NCBI GenBank assembly: GCA_016794925.1 | Contig: JAEUIW010000005.1 | Span: 62,001 to 126,000, forward strand | Direction: 5' to 3' | DNA length: 64,000 nucleotides | Source: Phycisphaerae bacterium | GTDB lineage: Bacteria > Planctomycetota > Phycisphaerae > Phycisphaerales > UBA1924 | Shown here: positions 17,919-26,186 of the stretch, piece by piece | Layout of the letters: each line of letters starts with the position of its first letter | How positions within the stretch are numbered: position 1 is the first letter of the stretch | Position numbers and translations under genes: made by a program | The notes under the pieces: model-generated | Databases searched by the model: none | What the model saw: only the letters and a program-made list of their open reading frames with translations | Told to the model about the DNA's origin: nothing

Positions 17919-19145
17919 TCACTTGAGCGCATCCTGTGCCTGCAGCAGGGGCAGCATGATCGAGAGCACAACGAAGCCCACCGCGCACGCCATGATCACC
18001 ACGAGCACCGGCGGCAGGGCCGTGGTGAACAGACGAACGCTCGTCTCGGTTCGATCCTCGAATGCGCGAGCCGCCTGGTTGAGCATCTGGTCCAAACGTC
18101 CGGACCGTTCGCCAAGATTGACGATCTGCACGAGCATGGGAGGAAAATGCCCGCTCCGCTCCATCGGCTCGGCGATCGTTCGCCCCGCACTCACCTGCTC
18201 GCAGACTTCGTCCACCACCGCTTCCATCGCGCGGTTGTTGAGCGTGGCGCGCGTGATGCGAAGCGCCGAGAGAATCGGCAGACCCGCGGCGGTCAGCGTT
18301 CCCAGCGTGCGGGTGAACCGGGCCACCGCCACGTCCCGCAGCAGCCGCCCCAGAACCGGGATTTTCAACAGCGTCCGGTCCGTCACGAATCGGACCGAAG
18401 GCACGGTGTACGCCCGCCCCAACCCCCACGCGGCCAGCACCACCAGAGGCACGATCACGATCCAGTACCCTGAACAGAATGAGGCAATCCCCTGCAGCAC
18501 GCGCGTGGGCCACGGGAGCAAACCGATCTGCCCCTTCAGCGGCTCGACGATCTTGGGCACGATGACCGTGACCACCACCACCACGGCCACGATCAGCAGC
18601 ACGCCGAGGATCGCGGGGTACAGCGTCGCGGCCATCAGCTGCCGCCGCAGCTTCACGTCCTTGTCGAGCAAGTCCGACGCCTGCTCGAGCACCTCTCCCA
18701 GTCGCCCGGACGCCTCACCCGCGCGAACCATGCTGACGGTGAGCTCGGAAAAGGGACGGCCCCAGCTCTCCGCCGCCTCGGCAAGCGGATCCCCCGATTC
18801 CACACGGGCGACGAGATGATCGATCATCGCGCGTTGTCGCACGCTGCGTCCCTGCCTCCCCATGGTCCGCAACGCCTGAACCAGCGGCAGGCCCGCCGTC
18901 AGCGCCGTCGAGAGCTCACGCACGAATGACGCCATCTCGCTCCGGGACATCGTCCGGCCCCACCCGCGGCCCGTACCCGCCAGCGCGGACGTCGCGGGGG
19001 CGGCCACTTCCGAAAGATCGGAGGGTGTCACGCCGCGCTGCAAGAGCAGGCGCAGCGCCGTCCCGCGATCCGGCGCTTCGATGGTCGCCCCGCTCATCGC
19101 CGCGGCGGCGCTCGCGCCCATCGCTTCGTATCGGTAGGTGGGCAT
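17919..19145 (-). CDS. gspF: Type II secretion inner-membrane platform protein GspF
   Basis: 408 residues, the usual length for GspF/PilC. It shows the duplicated T2SSF domain: a first half with FVRELSTALTAGLPLVQALR and a second with RFTRTLGTLTAAGLPILSALR, each followed by a GE(A/R)SGRL motif, plus three transmembrane segments (about 180-205, 228-250 and 375-400). GspF is the integral core of the platform and contacts the ATPase. Start and stop of the gspE/gspF junction share one base (TGATG). Identification is firm. Confidence 0.93.
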   Translation of the reverse strand: MPTYRYEAMGASAAAAMSGATIEAPDRGTALRLLLQRGVTPSDLSEVAAPATSALAGTGRGWGRTMSRSEMASFVRELSTALTAGLPLVQALRTMGRQGRSVRQRAMIDHLVARVESGDPLAEAAESWGRPFSELTVSMVRAGEASGRLGEVLEQASDLLDKDVKLRRQLMAATLYPAILGVLLIVAVVVVVTVIVPKIVEPLKGQIGLLPWPTRVLQGIASFCSGYWIVIVPLVVLAAWGLGRAYTVPSVRFVTDRTLLKIPVLGRLLRDVAVARFTRTLGTLTAAGLPILSALRITRATLNNRAMEAVVDEVCEQVSAGRTIAEPMERSGHFPPMLVQIVNLGERSGRLDQMLNQAARAFEDRTETSVRLFTTALPPVLVVIMACAVGFVVLSIMLPLLQAQDALK

Positions 19146-20821
19146 CAGACGCCATCCTCTCCGGCGTCCTGTGTGGCCCGGAGGACTTCCTCGACCGTGG
19201 TGAAACCGGTCGCCGCCTTGATGAGGCCATCACGCCGCATGTTCACGAACGACGCGGACAACGTGGCGGCGAGATCGCCCGCGCCGGCTCGGGCGCCGAT
19301 CGCGCGCCGCATGGCGCCGTTCGACGTCGCGAGTTCGAAGAATCCCAGTCGCCCCCGGTACCCCGTTCCATCGCACTTGTCGCAGCCGGATCCACGCCAT
19401 CCGGATCCTCCCGCCGCGCGATCATCTCCCGAGAACAACTTCATCTCAGACTCGCTCAGCCGATGGCGAACCTCTTCGGCGATGGGCGTTGCGATCCGGC
19501 ACTTCTGGCAGATGCGCCGCCCGAGTCGCTGCGCCAGAATTCCCTCGACCACGCTGGCCAGCAGGAACGGCTCCACCCCCATGTCCAGCAGACGCCCGAC
19601 GGCGCTCAGCGCATCGTTCGTGTGCAGGGTGGAGAAAATCAGGTGCCCAGTCAGGGCCGCGCGAATCGCGATTTCCGCCGTCTCGCCGTCGCGGATCTCG
19701 CCCACCATCACCACATCCGGATCCTGCCGAAGGATGGATCGCAAGCCGGTCGCGAACGTCAACCCGCGCTTGGGGTTGACCGGAATCTGATTCACCCCAG
19801 GCAGCTCGTATTCCACCGGGTCCTCGATGGTGATGATCTTCAGGGAAGGCGTGTACAACTGCAGCAGCGACGCGTACAACGTGGTCGTCTTGCCCGAGCC
19901 CGTCGGGCCCGTCACCAGCACCAGGCCATGCGGCAGGGCGATCAGCCGCGCCATCTCGGCGCGATCCTCGGCCCGCATCCCCAGCGTCTCCAGGTCCAGG
20001 CGGATGGACTCGCGATCGAGGATGCGCATCACCACGCTCTCCCCGTACAGCGTCGGCACCGTTGAGACCCGGAGGTCGATCTTCCGGCCCTCGAACCGCA
20101 GCGAAATGTGCCCGTCCTGGGGCGCGTATCGCTCCGCGATGTTCATCCCGGCCATGATCTTCACGCGGCTGGTGATCGCGGCCTGCAGCGCTTTGGGGGG
20201 GCTCTGACGCTCCACGAGCTCGCCGTCGATCCGGTACTTCACTTTCAACTGCTTCTCGAACGGCTCCAGATGCACATCGCTCGCCCGCGCTCGAATGGCC
20301 TCCAGGAGGATGAGGTTCACGAGGTTGATGAGCGAGGGCTGCTCCGCCATGCGGTGCAGATCCTCCGCCTCGACCGACTCCAGATTGCTCACCAGGTCGT
20401 CGTCGCCGCTCGCACCGCCCGCGCTCCCCAGCCGCGCGCCCATCTGTGCCGCGGTTGTCCCGTACACGGCGCGCAACAGTTCGGCGAATGGTTCCGGAGC
20501 GATCGCGACCCGCATCACCGGCCGGCCCGCCGTGACCGAAATCTCGTCCGACGCGGAGAGATCGTTCGCGTCCAGCATCGCGACCTGCAGGCGCCGGCCC
20601 TGAAACCCGAACGGCACCGCCCGCAACCGCACCGCCTGCTCGGCGGTGATCAGCGAACTGGCCGCGGGGTCCGCCTCCGGTCGGGCCTCGAGCCGCGTGC
20701 TGGCCGTCCCGGGTTGCATCACGCCGCCGATCCGGGCCTCGGGCGGGAGCACGGACGCCGCGTCCGGAGCGCGAGCCGGGCTCGCGGCGGCACCGATCCC
20801 ATTCACGCCCGTGTCTCCCAA
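19145..20821 (-). CDS. gspE: Type II secretion ATPase GspE
   Basis: 558 residues of the GspE/PilB secretion ATPase family. An N-terminal MshEN-like region (about 55-125) is followed by N2 and the RecA-like motor: Walker A GPTGSGKTTT (305-314), Asp box TIEDPVEYELPG, Walker B VVMVGEIRDGETA and His box STLHTNDA. The zinc-binding module is present as CQKC and CDKC in the C-terminal third. It powers pseudopilus assembly from the cytoplasmic face of the inner membrane. The start is TTG at 20821, supported by GGAGG about seven bases upstream; no ATG fits as well. A 57-base gap with a small hairpin separates it from the LTxxQ-like genes. Confidence 0.93.
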   Translation of the reverse strand: MGDTGVNGIGAAASPARAPDAASVLPPEARIGGVMQPGTASTRLEARPEADPAASSLITAEQAVRLRAVPFGFQGRRLQVAMLDANDLSASDEISVTAGRPVMRVAIAPEPFAELLRAVYGTTAAQMGARLGSAGGASGDDDLVSNLESVEAEDLHRMAEQPSLINLVNLILLEAIRARASDVHLEPFEKQLKVKYRIDGELVERQSPPKALQAAITSRVKIMAGMNIAERYAPQDGHISLRFEGRKIDLRVSTVPTLYGESVVMRILDRESIRLDLETLGMRAEDRAEMARLIALPHGLVLVTGPTGSGKTTTLYASLLQLYTPSLKIITIEDPVEYELPGVNQIPVNPKRGLTFATGLRSILRQDPDVVMVGEIRDGETAEIAIRAALTGHLIFSTLHTNDALSAVGRLLDMGVEPFLLASVVEGILAQRLGRRICQKCRIATPIAEEVRHRLSESEMKLFSGDDRAAGGSGWRGSGCDKCDGTGYRGRLGFFELATSNGAMRRAIGARAGAGDLAATLSASFVNMRRDGLIKAATGFTTVEEVLRATQDAGEDGV

Positions 20822-20838
20822 CGCGTACCTCCGTACCT

Positions 20839-20853
20839 GTTCGACGTCCGAAC
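20839..20853. other. Short inverted repeat upstream of gspE
   Basis: GTTCG (20839-20843) and CGAAC (20849-20853) are perfectly complementary around a 5-base ACGTC loop. It is in the only sizeable gap (57 bases) between the LTxxQ-like pair and gspE. Function unknown; it could be an RNA processing or attenuation hairpin, or a protein-binding site. Confidence 0.25.
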
Positions 20854-20878
20854 GATGCGCCCCGTCCCGTATTGCCGA

Positions 20879-22129
20879 TCAGCCGCCGCTCCGGCGAAAA
20901 TTCACACGAATATTCTCGCCAAACTCGCCCTCACCCTCGTTGCTCTTGTCCTCGGGCATGCGTCCCTTCTGATCCGGAGTGAGCACGGCCAGCACCCGTT
21001 GCTTGGTCTGTTCGTCCAATTCCCGTCGCGCCTTGCGCGCCTCACGCAACGGATCGGGTTTCTTCGTGGGGTCCTCGCCGAACGAGATCTGGAACGGCGA
21101 GTCGTCTCGCTCGTCGGACCGCTCGATCGCCTCGGCCCAGGACTTGTCCAACGGTCCGCGATTCTGGGCGTACCCCTGTCGAACCGCTTTCAACTGCTGC
21201 TTCTGATCCGGCGTCAGGTCGCTCAGGCCCTCCGCCGCGTCCAGCGCCCGATCCACTCCGCTCGTGCGATAGACCGACGGGAACCAGCGCTTCCGAACTT
21301 CCTCGTCGAATCTCGGTCGGACATTCTCCGGAAGCGTGCTGGAAACCAGCCGCGCGTGCTTCCTGTTCACGTCCCGCACGGCGCGGCTGTGGTCCTTCAC
21401 CTTCTTCATCTGCTCTTCCATTTTCTTGAGGGAAGCCTCAAGATTGGTCGGATCAAAGTCGAGCGTGTCCGAATCAAGCAGGCGGCGACCCAGCGACTCG
21501 TTCTCGCGCAGAATCCCGTCAATCTCGGCCTCGTACGCCGCCAGCGAGTCCTTCACGCCCGGTGAAGTCTCCAAGCCCGATTCCAGAGCACGCACCGTCT
21601 CGAGCACATCCAGCCCCGAGCCCGCGACCACGCCGCCCCGCAGCCCCTGCTCGCGCCGCCGGAAGCGCTCCAGAACCGGCCACCGTTCGAGCTGCTCGTC
21701 GGTCAGCAGCGATTTGACGTCGCCCATGAACCCGTCATCGAGCGCGGACATCTTCCCCATCCACTCCTTGCCGATCTTCCGCATCTCCGCGCCCATCGAC
21801 TTGAAATCACCCGATTCCTGCACCTTCTCATTCGCCGCCTGGAACGCTTTTTCCATGCCGGTGGCGTTCGCCTTGTACGCGGCGAGATAACCCTCAAAGA
21901 GTTGAGCGATCGCGTCCTGCTGGTCTTTGTCCAATCCGAGAATCTCTCCGTAGCGCTGCACGCCGCGCCGCGTCACCGGCGCCTCCGGGCCGTCCTCCCC
22001 GCCGCCGACGTTCACCGACGATCGCGCGATCACGATCTGTGCGCGCGCGGTATCGGACGCCGCCAGGCCCGCGAGCACGACCGTGCCCACTCCGACCGCT
22101 CTCAAAGTCCGACTGATTCGTCCGTTCAT
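20879..22129 (-). CDS. Secreted helical LTxxQ-like protein, copy 2
   Basis: 416 residues with a signal peptide (cleavage near TARAQ), followed by an almost wholly helical, highly charged chain. LTxxQ-type motifs occur at several places: LLTDEQLERW, LTPDQKQQL, LTPDQKGRM. Such motifs are seen in periplasmic CpxP/Spy-like proteins, but this protein is far longer. It is clearly a paralogue of the next gene upstream: TRRGVQRYGEILGL, SLLTDEQLERW and DVNRKHARL match it in the same order. Located directly upstream of gspE on the same strand, so possibly a substrate, chaperone or regulator linked to secretion (inference). No named family recognised. Confidence 0.78.
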   Translation of the reverse strand: MNGRISRTLRAVGVGTVVLAGLAASDTARAQIVIARSSVNVGGGEDGPEAPVTRRGVQRYGEILGLDKDQQDAIAQLFEGYLAAYKANATGMEKAFQAANEKVQESGDFKSMGAEMRKIGKEWMGKMSALDDGFMGDVKSLLTDEQLERWPVLERFRRREQGLRGGVVAGSGLDVLETVRALESGLETSPGVKDSLAAYEAEIDGILRENESLGRRLLDSDTLDFDPTNLEASLKKMEEQMKKVKDHSRAVRDVNRKHARLVSSTLPENVRPRFDEEVRKRWFPSVYRTSGVDRALDAAEGLSDLTPDQKQQLKAVRQGYAQNRGPLDKSWAEAIERSDERDDSPFQISFGEDPTKKPDPLREARKARRELDEQTKQRVLAVLTPDQKGRMPEDKSNEGEGEFGENIRVNFRRSGG

Positions 22130-22216
22130 TCCTGAAACTCCGGTTCGGCGGCGCCCGCTCCACCGGGTGCGCGGCCCACCTCATGGACGCTCACGGGCCC
22201 CGCTCCCGTCAGCAGG

Positions 22217-23458
22217 TCAGTTGCCCCCGTCTTCCTCATCACCGCCCATCATCTGCGCCCACGGATTCTGCGGTTCCGGCGTCTCTTCCGGCAACCGTTT
22301 TCGCTGCTCCTCCTTGAGCACGCCCGCGACCCGGTCCATGGTCGACTTGTCGAGGTCACGACGCGCCTTGCGGGCCTGCGCCAGCGGGCTCTTCGGATCG
22401 CGATCCCCGCCCCAGAACGACTCCCACATGTTCTCGCTCTTGGCCTCAATCTCCTCGATCGCCGCGGCCCACCTCTCGTTCAAGCCCGCCGCGTCGCGCT
22501 CGTACGCCTCGCGGACCGACTTGAGCGTGTCCTTCTGGCCGGCATCCAGGTCCGCCATCCCCGAGGCCGCGTCCAGCGTCTTGACCACATGGGGTTTGCG
22601 GTACACACGCGGGAACGACCGCCGCTTGAATTCCGCATCGAACTTCGAAGCCTGTTCGGGATTGAGCAGCGGCGTCATCAGCCGCGCGTGCTTGCGGTTG
22701 ATGTCCCGCATCGCGCGTGCGCGGTCCATCACCTGCTTCATCAGCTTCTCCATCTCCTGCGGGTTGGCCTGCATCGCCTCGGCGTCGTACATCTTGCTCA
22801 TCATCTCCTTGCCGAGCCGCTCTGCGTCCGTGAGCGTGCGGTCCATGTCCATCTCGTAGGACGCCACGGCCTCCGCGAGCCCCGCCGGCGAATCCTTGCC
22901 GGTCAGCCCGAGCGTGCGCGTGGCCTCGACCAGATCCACGCCCTGTCCGCTCACGATCGCGAACCGCAGCAGGTCCTCGCGCCGCCGAAGCCGCTCGAAG
23001 TCGGCCCAGCGCGAAGCCTGCTCATCGGTCAGCAGTGTGCGGATGTCCTCGATGAAACCCTTCTGATTCGACTCGAATTTCTCCATGTACTCCTTGGCCA
23101 GCTTGCTCGCCTGCTTGCCGTAGCTCGCCCAGTCGTTGTTCTCCTGGGCTTTCTCGCTGAGCACCTGATACGCCTTCTGCATCTGTTTGGCGTTCGCCTT
23201 GAAGTTCGCGAGGTACCCCTCGTGAAGAGTGAGCGCCGCGTCGCGCTGGTCCGGATCGAGTTTCAGCGTTTCGGCGTACCGCTGGACGCTGCGACGGGTG
23301 ATCGGGGCCTTGGGATCGTCCCCCATCATGGCACCCATGCCCATGGCGAACTGGGCTCGTGCCGTCGTCGACGGCAGCGCCGCACCCAGAACCACCCCCA
23401 ATACAATCGCTGTCCGGGCCAGCCAGAGCCGAACACCCGAAGTCATCGTCCGAACCAT
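22217..23458 (-). CDS. Secreted helical LTxxQ-like protein, copy 1
   Basis: 413 residues with signal peptide (cleavage near TARAQ) and a helical charged body. Motifs parallel the downstream paralogue: TRRSVQRYAETLKL, TLLTDEQASRW, RDINRKHARL, SFPRVYR. The tail is acidic and Met/Gly-rich (MMGGDEEDGG). GGAGG eight bases before ATG 23458 gives a strong ribosome-binding site, and a TAGGGT -10-like hexamer lies 34 bases upstream, so this is likely the first gene of the secretion operon. The periplasm or cell surface is the expected location. The function is unknown; resemblance to CpxP/Spy is only at the LTxxQ motif level. Confidence 0.78.
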   Translation of the reverse strand: MVRTMTSGVRLWLARTAIVLGVVLGAALPSTTARAQFAMGMGAMMGDDPKAPITRRSVQRYAETLKLDPDQRDAALTLHEGYLANFKANAKQMQKAYQVLSEKAQENNDWASYGKQASKLAKEYMEKFESNQKGFIEDIRTLLTDEQASRWADFERLRRREDLLRFAIVSGQGVDLVEATRTLGLTGKDSPAGLAEAVASYEMDMDRTLTDAERLGKEMMSKMYDAEAMQANPQEMEKLMKQVMDRARAMRDINRKHARLMTPLLNPEQASKFDAEFKRRSFPRVYRKPHVVKTLDAASGMADLDAGQKDTLKSVREAYERDAAGLNERWAAAIEEIEAKSENMWESFWGGDRDPKSPLAQARKARRDLDKSTMDRVAGVLKEEQRKRLPEETPEPQNPWAQMMGGDEEDGGN

Positions 23459-23492
23459 GCGTGGTCCTCCGGTTCTGTCAAGACCCCCGATT

Positions 23493-23498
23493 ACCCTA
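23493..23498 (-). promoter_or_regulatory. Candidate -10 hexamer for the LTxxQ/gsp operon
   Basis: TAGGGT on the minus strand, in the 184-base divergent region between the secretion operon and the cytochrome b562 gene. It lies 34 bases before the ATG at 23458 and fits the TANNNT form seen before other genes here. No clear -35 was found. Confidence 0.25.
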
Positions 23499-23642
23499 GC
23501 CCCTGATCCGTACCACCACGGTGCCTGTACAAATACCAGACCGTTGTTCGGCCGTCAACTTCCCTGCTTTCCCCGAAGTCCCTCACGAGATACTGTCTGC
23601 GTCGCTCACCCGGTTCGAACCGACATGCATAGGAGTGTTCGA

Positions 23643-24206
23643 ATGTCCATTTTGAATGCCCCATTCCGACTGTTTTCCGCCGCCGCGTTCGCCTCCGCTC
23701 TCATGTCGGCCTCCGTCGCGGCCCAGCCCGCCGTCAAGGAGCCGCCGAGGGCAGAACGCCCCGCGCCACCGCCCGGCGGACCGCGCGACGGCAGGCCCGG
23801 CCGCGAAGGAGCCGAGGCACGCGGCATGGAAGGCGCGATGAACGGCCTGAAACGCGGGCTCCGCGACCTCAAAGCCGCGCTCAATGACTCCAACGGCACC
23901 GAGGCCGCGCTCACCGCGGTCAATCAGATGCAGCGTGCCTGCATCGCCGCCAAGTCGGCTCGCCCTGAGAAACTCAAGGGCGACGACCGTGTCAAGGCGC
24001 TCACCGCCTACCGCCGCTCACAGATGGAGCTCATGCGCCTGCTCATGCAGGCCGAGACCGAGATCATGGACGGCAAGACCGACGCCGCGAAGGCGACGGT
24101 CGCGAAAATCGAGGCGCACCGCGACGCCGCCCACGACACCTTCTCCGTGGAGGAGGAGCACGACCACGCACCCGCCGCGGGCACGCCGCCCGCGGGCAAG
24201 AAGTAA
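23643..24206 (+). CDS. Cytochrome b562-family protein
   Basis: 187 residues. ATG 23643 is chosen because AGGAG (23631-23635) is seven bases upstream; the open frame continues far upstream but only as a shadow of the divergent gene. A signal peptide (ends near VAAQ) and a Pro/Gly/Arg-rich linker precede a four-helix domain. M66-x2-L-x3-L and the C-terminal HRDAAHDTF (H164) align with Met7 and His102, the axial haem ligands of E. coli cytochrome b562; KSARPEKLKG matches that protein's KATPPKLED. Probably a periplasmic electron carrier or a haem-less relative. The His/Glu-rich tail (EEEHDH) might bind metal. Confidence 0.75.
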   Translation: MSILNAPFRLFSAAAFASALMSASVAAQPAVKEPPRAERPAPPPGGPRDGRPGREGAEARGMEGAMNGLKRGLRDLKAALNDSNGTEAALTAVNQMQRACIAAKSARPEKLKGDDRVKALTAYRRSQMELMRLLMQAETEIMDGKTDAAKATVAKIEAHRDAAHDTFSVEEEHDHAPAAGTPPAGKK

Positions 24207-24246
24207 GTCCCATCCCGATGCCGGATCGCGCCGCAGCGATCGGCTC

Positions 24247-24256
24247 GATAGACTGA
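24247..24256 (+). promoter_or_regulatory. Candidate -10 element (GATAGACTGA) placed for a leaderless mutL mRNA
   Basis: The decamer is identical to those before 2261 and 61658. Its TAGACT core (24249-24254) ends seven bases before the mutL ATG, so a normal transcription start would fall at or next to the ATG. No Shine-Dalgarno sequence is present between them. Confidence 0.45.
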
Positions 24257-24261
24257 CACGC

Positions 24262-26160
24262 ATGCCAGTCGTGGCCGCGGCGCCATCCCGCATTCGCCTG
24301 CTCGATCCGCTCGTGGTCAACCAGATCGCCGCGGGCGAAGTGGTCGAACGCCCCTCCAGCGTGGTCAAAGAGCTCGTTGAGAACGCGATCGATGCTGGCG
24401 CGGCCCGCATCGTTGTCGAGATGGAGCGGGGCGGAATCGAGCTCGTGCGCGTCACGGACGATGGCGCGGGCATCGAACCCGACGACCTCCAGTTGGCGAT
24501 TGCCCAGCACGCCACCAGCAAGATCCGCTCGTCGCACGACCTGGAGCGTGTCGCGACCATGGGCTTCCGCGGCGAGGCGCTCGCCTCCATTGCCTCGGTG
24601 TCTCGATTGACGCTCCGCTCGCGAACCCGGGCCCACGGCGGGGCCGTCGCCATCTCGGTCGAAGGGACCCATACCGAGGGAGTTCACCCGGAATCGGGCC
24701 CGCCAGGAACGCAGGTTACGGTCCGGAATCTGTTCTTCAACACCCCCGCGCGCCGCAAGTTCCTGCGCACCGAAGCCACCGAGGGAGGGCGCTGCGCCGC
24801 CGTGGTCGAGGAGATCGCCCTGGCCTTTCCCGCCGTGGGATTCGAGTTCCGTTCCGATGGAAGGCTCACGCTCGACCTGCCGCCGAACCAGGACCCCCGC
24901 GCCCGCGCCTTGAGCGTGCTGGGTAAGGAACTCGAACCCGAGCTTCTGGAGGTGAGCGATGACGGCACAGCGTCGGGCGCGGGCGTCACGCTCTGGGGCC
25001 TGGCCGGCCGACCCAGCCTGGCGCGCGCCACCACGCAGGCCCAGCATATCTACGTCAACGGGCGCGCGGTCCGCGACAAGACCATCCAGCACGCCGTGAA
25101 GGAAGCCTACCGCGGCCTCATCGAACCCGGTCGCCATCCAGCCGTGCTGCTCATGATCGACATCGACCCGGCTTCGGTTGATGTCAACGTACATCCCGCC
25201 AAAGCCGAGGTCCGCTTCCGCGACCCCGGAGTGATCCACTCGGCGGTACTCCACGGACTCCGACGCGCGCTCACACGCGCCGACCTGACACCGTCGGTCT
25301 CGGGCTCCTGGGGAACCTCGGGGTCGTCACCAACCGCGTCGCCCTGGGCCGGGGAGTGGGGGAGGGCCGTCCTCCCGGGAAGTGGGGGAGGAGCGTCGAG
25401 CGACCTCCCGCGCGGCAAGTCCGCTTCTGATCGCGCGTTCATCGATCGCGTTCAAACCGGGGATTCCCCCGGGCCCCCGAGCCGGTTCGACTACCAGGCA
25501 GTGCGTCAGGCTCTCGATGCCGCCGCGTCCGCTCCCGGCGGCGCTCCGCCGGAGCCGGGCGAACTCGCGCAGCCCCCGCGCCGGGCCGACCGGATCATCC
25601 AAGTGCACAACAGCTACGTCGTGACCGAAGACGAGGAGGGCATGGTCATCATCGATCAGCACGCCCTCCACGAACGGGCGATGTTCGAGAAGCTCCTCTC
25701 GCGGATCGCGTCGGGCGACCTCGAGAGCCAGCGGCTGCTGGCGCCCGTCGTCGTGCGCGCCACGGCCCGCCAGCTGGAACGACTGCAGGACCTTGCTCCG
25801 GTCAGCAAGCGAATCGGCCTGGTGCTTGAGCCGATCGGCCCGTCGGAGGTCGCCGTCCAGGCCTTCCCCACGTTCCTCTTTGATCGAGGAGTGTCGGAGG
25901 GCGCCTTCGTCGAGTGGTTGCTGGACCGCGCGTGCGAGGAGAGTTTCGTGCCCAACAGCGAGGAAGCGCTGCACGAGGTCCTCGACATGATGGCGTGCAA
26001 GGCCGCCATCAAGGCGGGGCATGCCCTGGGCGAGCAGGAGCTCGCCGAACTCCTGTCCATGCGCGACCGGATCGAGCGATCGAGCAACTGCCCGCACGGG
26101 AGGCCCACCAGCATCCGGCTGTCGATCCGGGAGCTGGACCGGCGTTTCGGTCGGTCGTAG
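24262..26160 (+). CDS. mutL: DNA mismatch repair protein MutL
   Basis: 632 residues. The N-terminal GHKL ATPase has NQIAAGEVVERPSSVVKELV, ENAIDAGA and FRGEALASIASV, all textbook MutL motifs. The C-terminal dimerisation domain carries the endonuclease signature DQHA-x2-E-x4-E as DQHALHERAMFE (465-476), along with ACKAAIKAGH and CPHGRP (610-615), so this is a nicking-competent MutL of the type used by bacteria lacking MutH. The linker (about 350-430) is Gly/Ser/Pro-rich and disordered. MutL links MutS mismatch recognition to strand excision. mutS is not in the window. ATG 24262 has no ribosome-binding site but lies seven bases after a TAGACT hexamer. Confidence 0.95.
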   Translation: MPVVAAAPSRIRLLDPLVVNQIAAGEVVERPSSVVKELVENAIDAGAARIVVEMERGGIELVRVTDDGAGIEPDDLQLAIAQHATSKIRSSHDLERVATMGFRGEALASIASVSRLTLRSRTRAHGGAVAISVEGTHTEGVHPESGPPGTQVTVRNLFFNTPARRKFLRTEATEGGRCAAVVEEIALAFPAVGFEFRSDGRLTLDLPPNQDPRARALSVLGKELEPELLEVSDDGTASGAGVTLWGLAGRPSLARATTQAQHIYVNGRAVRDKTIQHAVKEAYRGLIEPGRHPAVLLMIDIDPASVDVNVHPAKAEVRFRDPGVIHSAVLHGLRRALTRADLTPSVSGSWGTSGSSPTASPWAGEWGRAVLPGSGGGASSDLPRGKSASDRAFIDRVQTGDSPGPPSRFDYQAVRQALDAAASAPGGAPPEPGELAQPPRRADRIIQVHNSYVVTEDEEGMVIIDQHALHERAMFEKLLSRIASGDLESQRLLAPVVVRATARQLERLQDLAPVSKRIGLVLEPIGPSEVAVQAFPTFLFDRGVSEGAFVEWLLDRACEESFVPNSEEALHEVLDMMACKAAIKAGHALGEQELAELLSMRDRIERSSNCPHGRPTSIRLSIRELDRRFGRS

Positions 26161-26186
26161 CGGGCGTCGTCACGCGCGCGCGAACC

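Noticed and set aside
18926-20065. 379-codon plus-strand open frame across gspE/gspF
   Set aside because: Shadow of gspE and gspF, which have complete family motifs on the minus strand.
23609-23626. GGTTCGAACC, resembling the T-loop of a tRNA, in the gap before the cytochrome b562 gene
   Set aside because: The flanking bases do not form a 5-bp T stem, and no acceptor, D or anticodon arm can be folded upstream.
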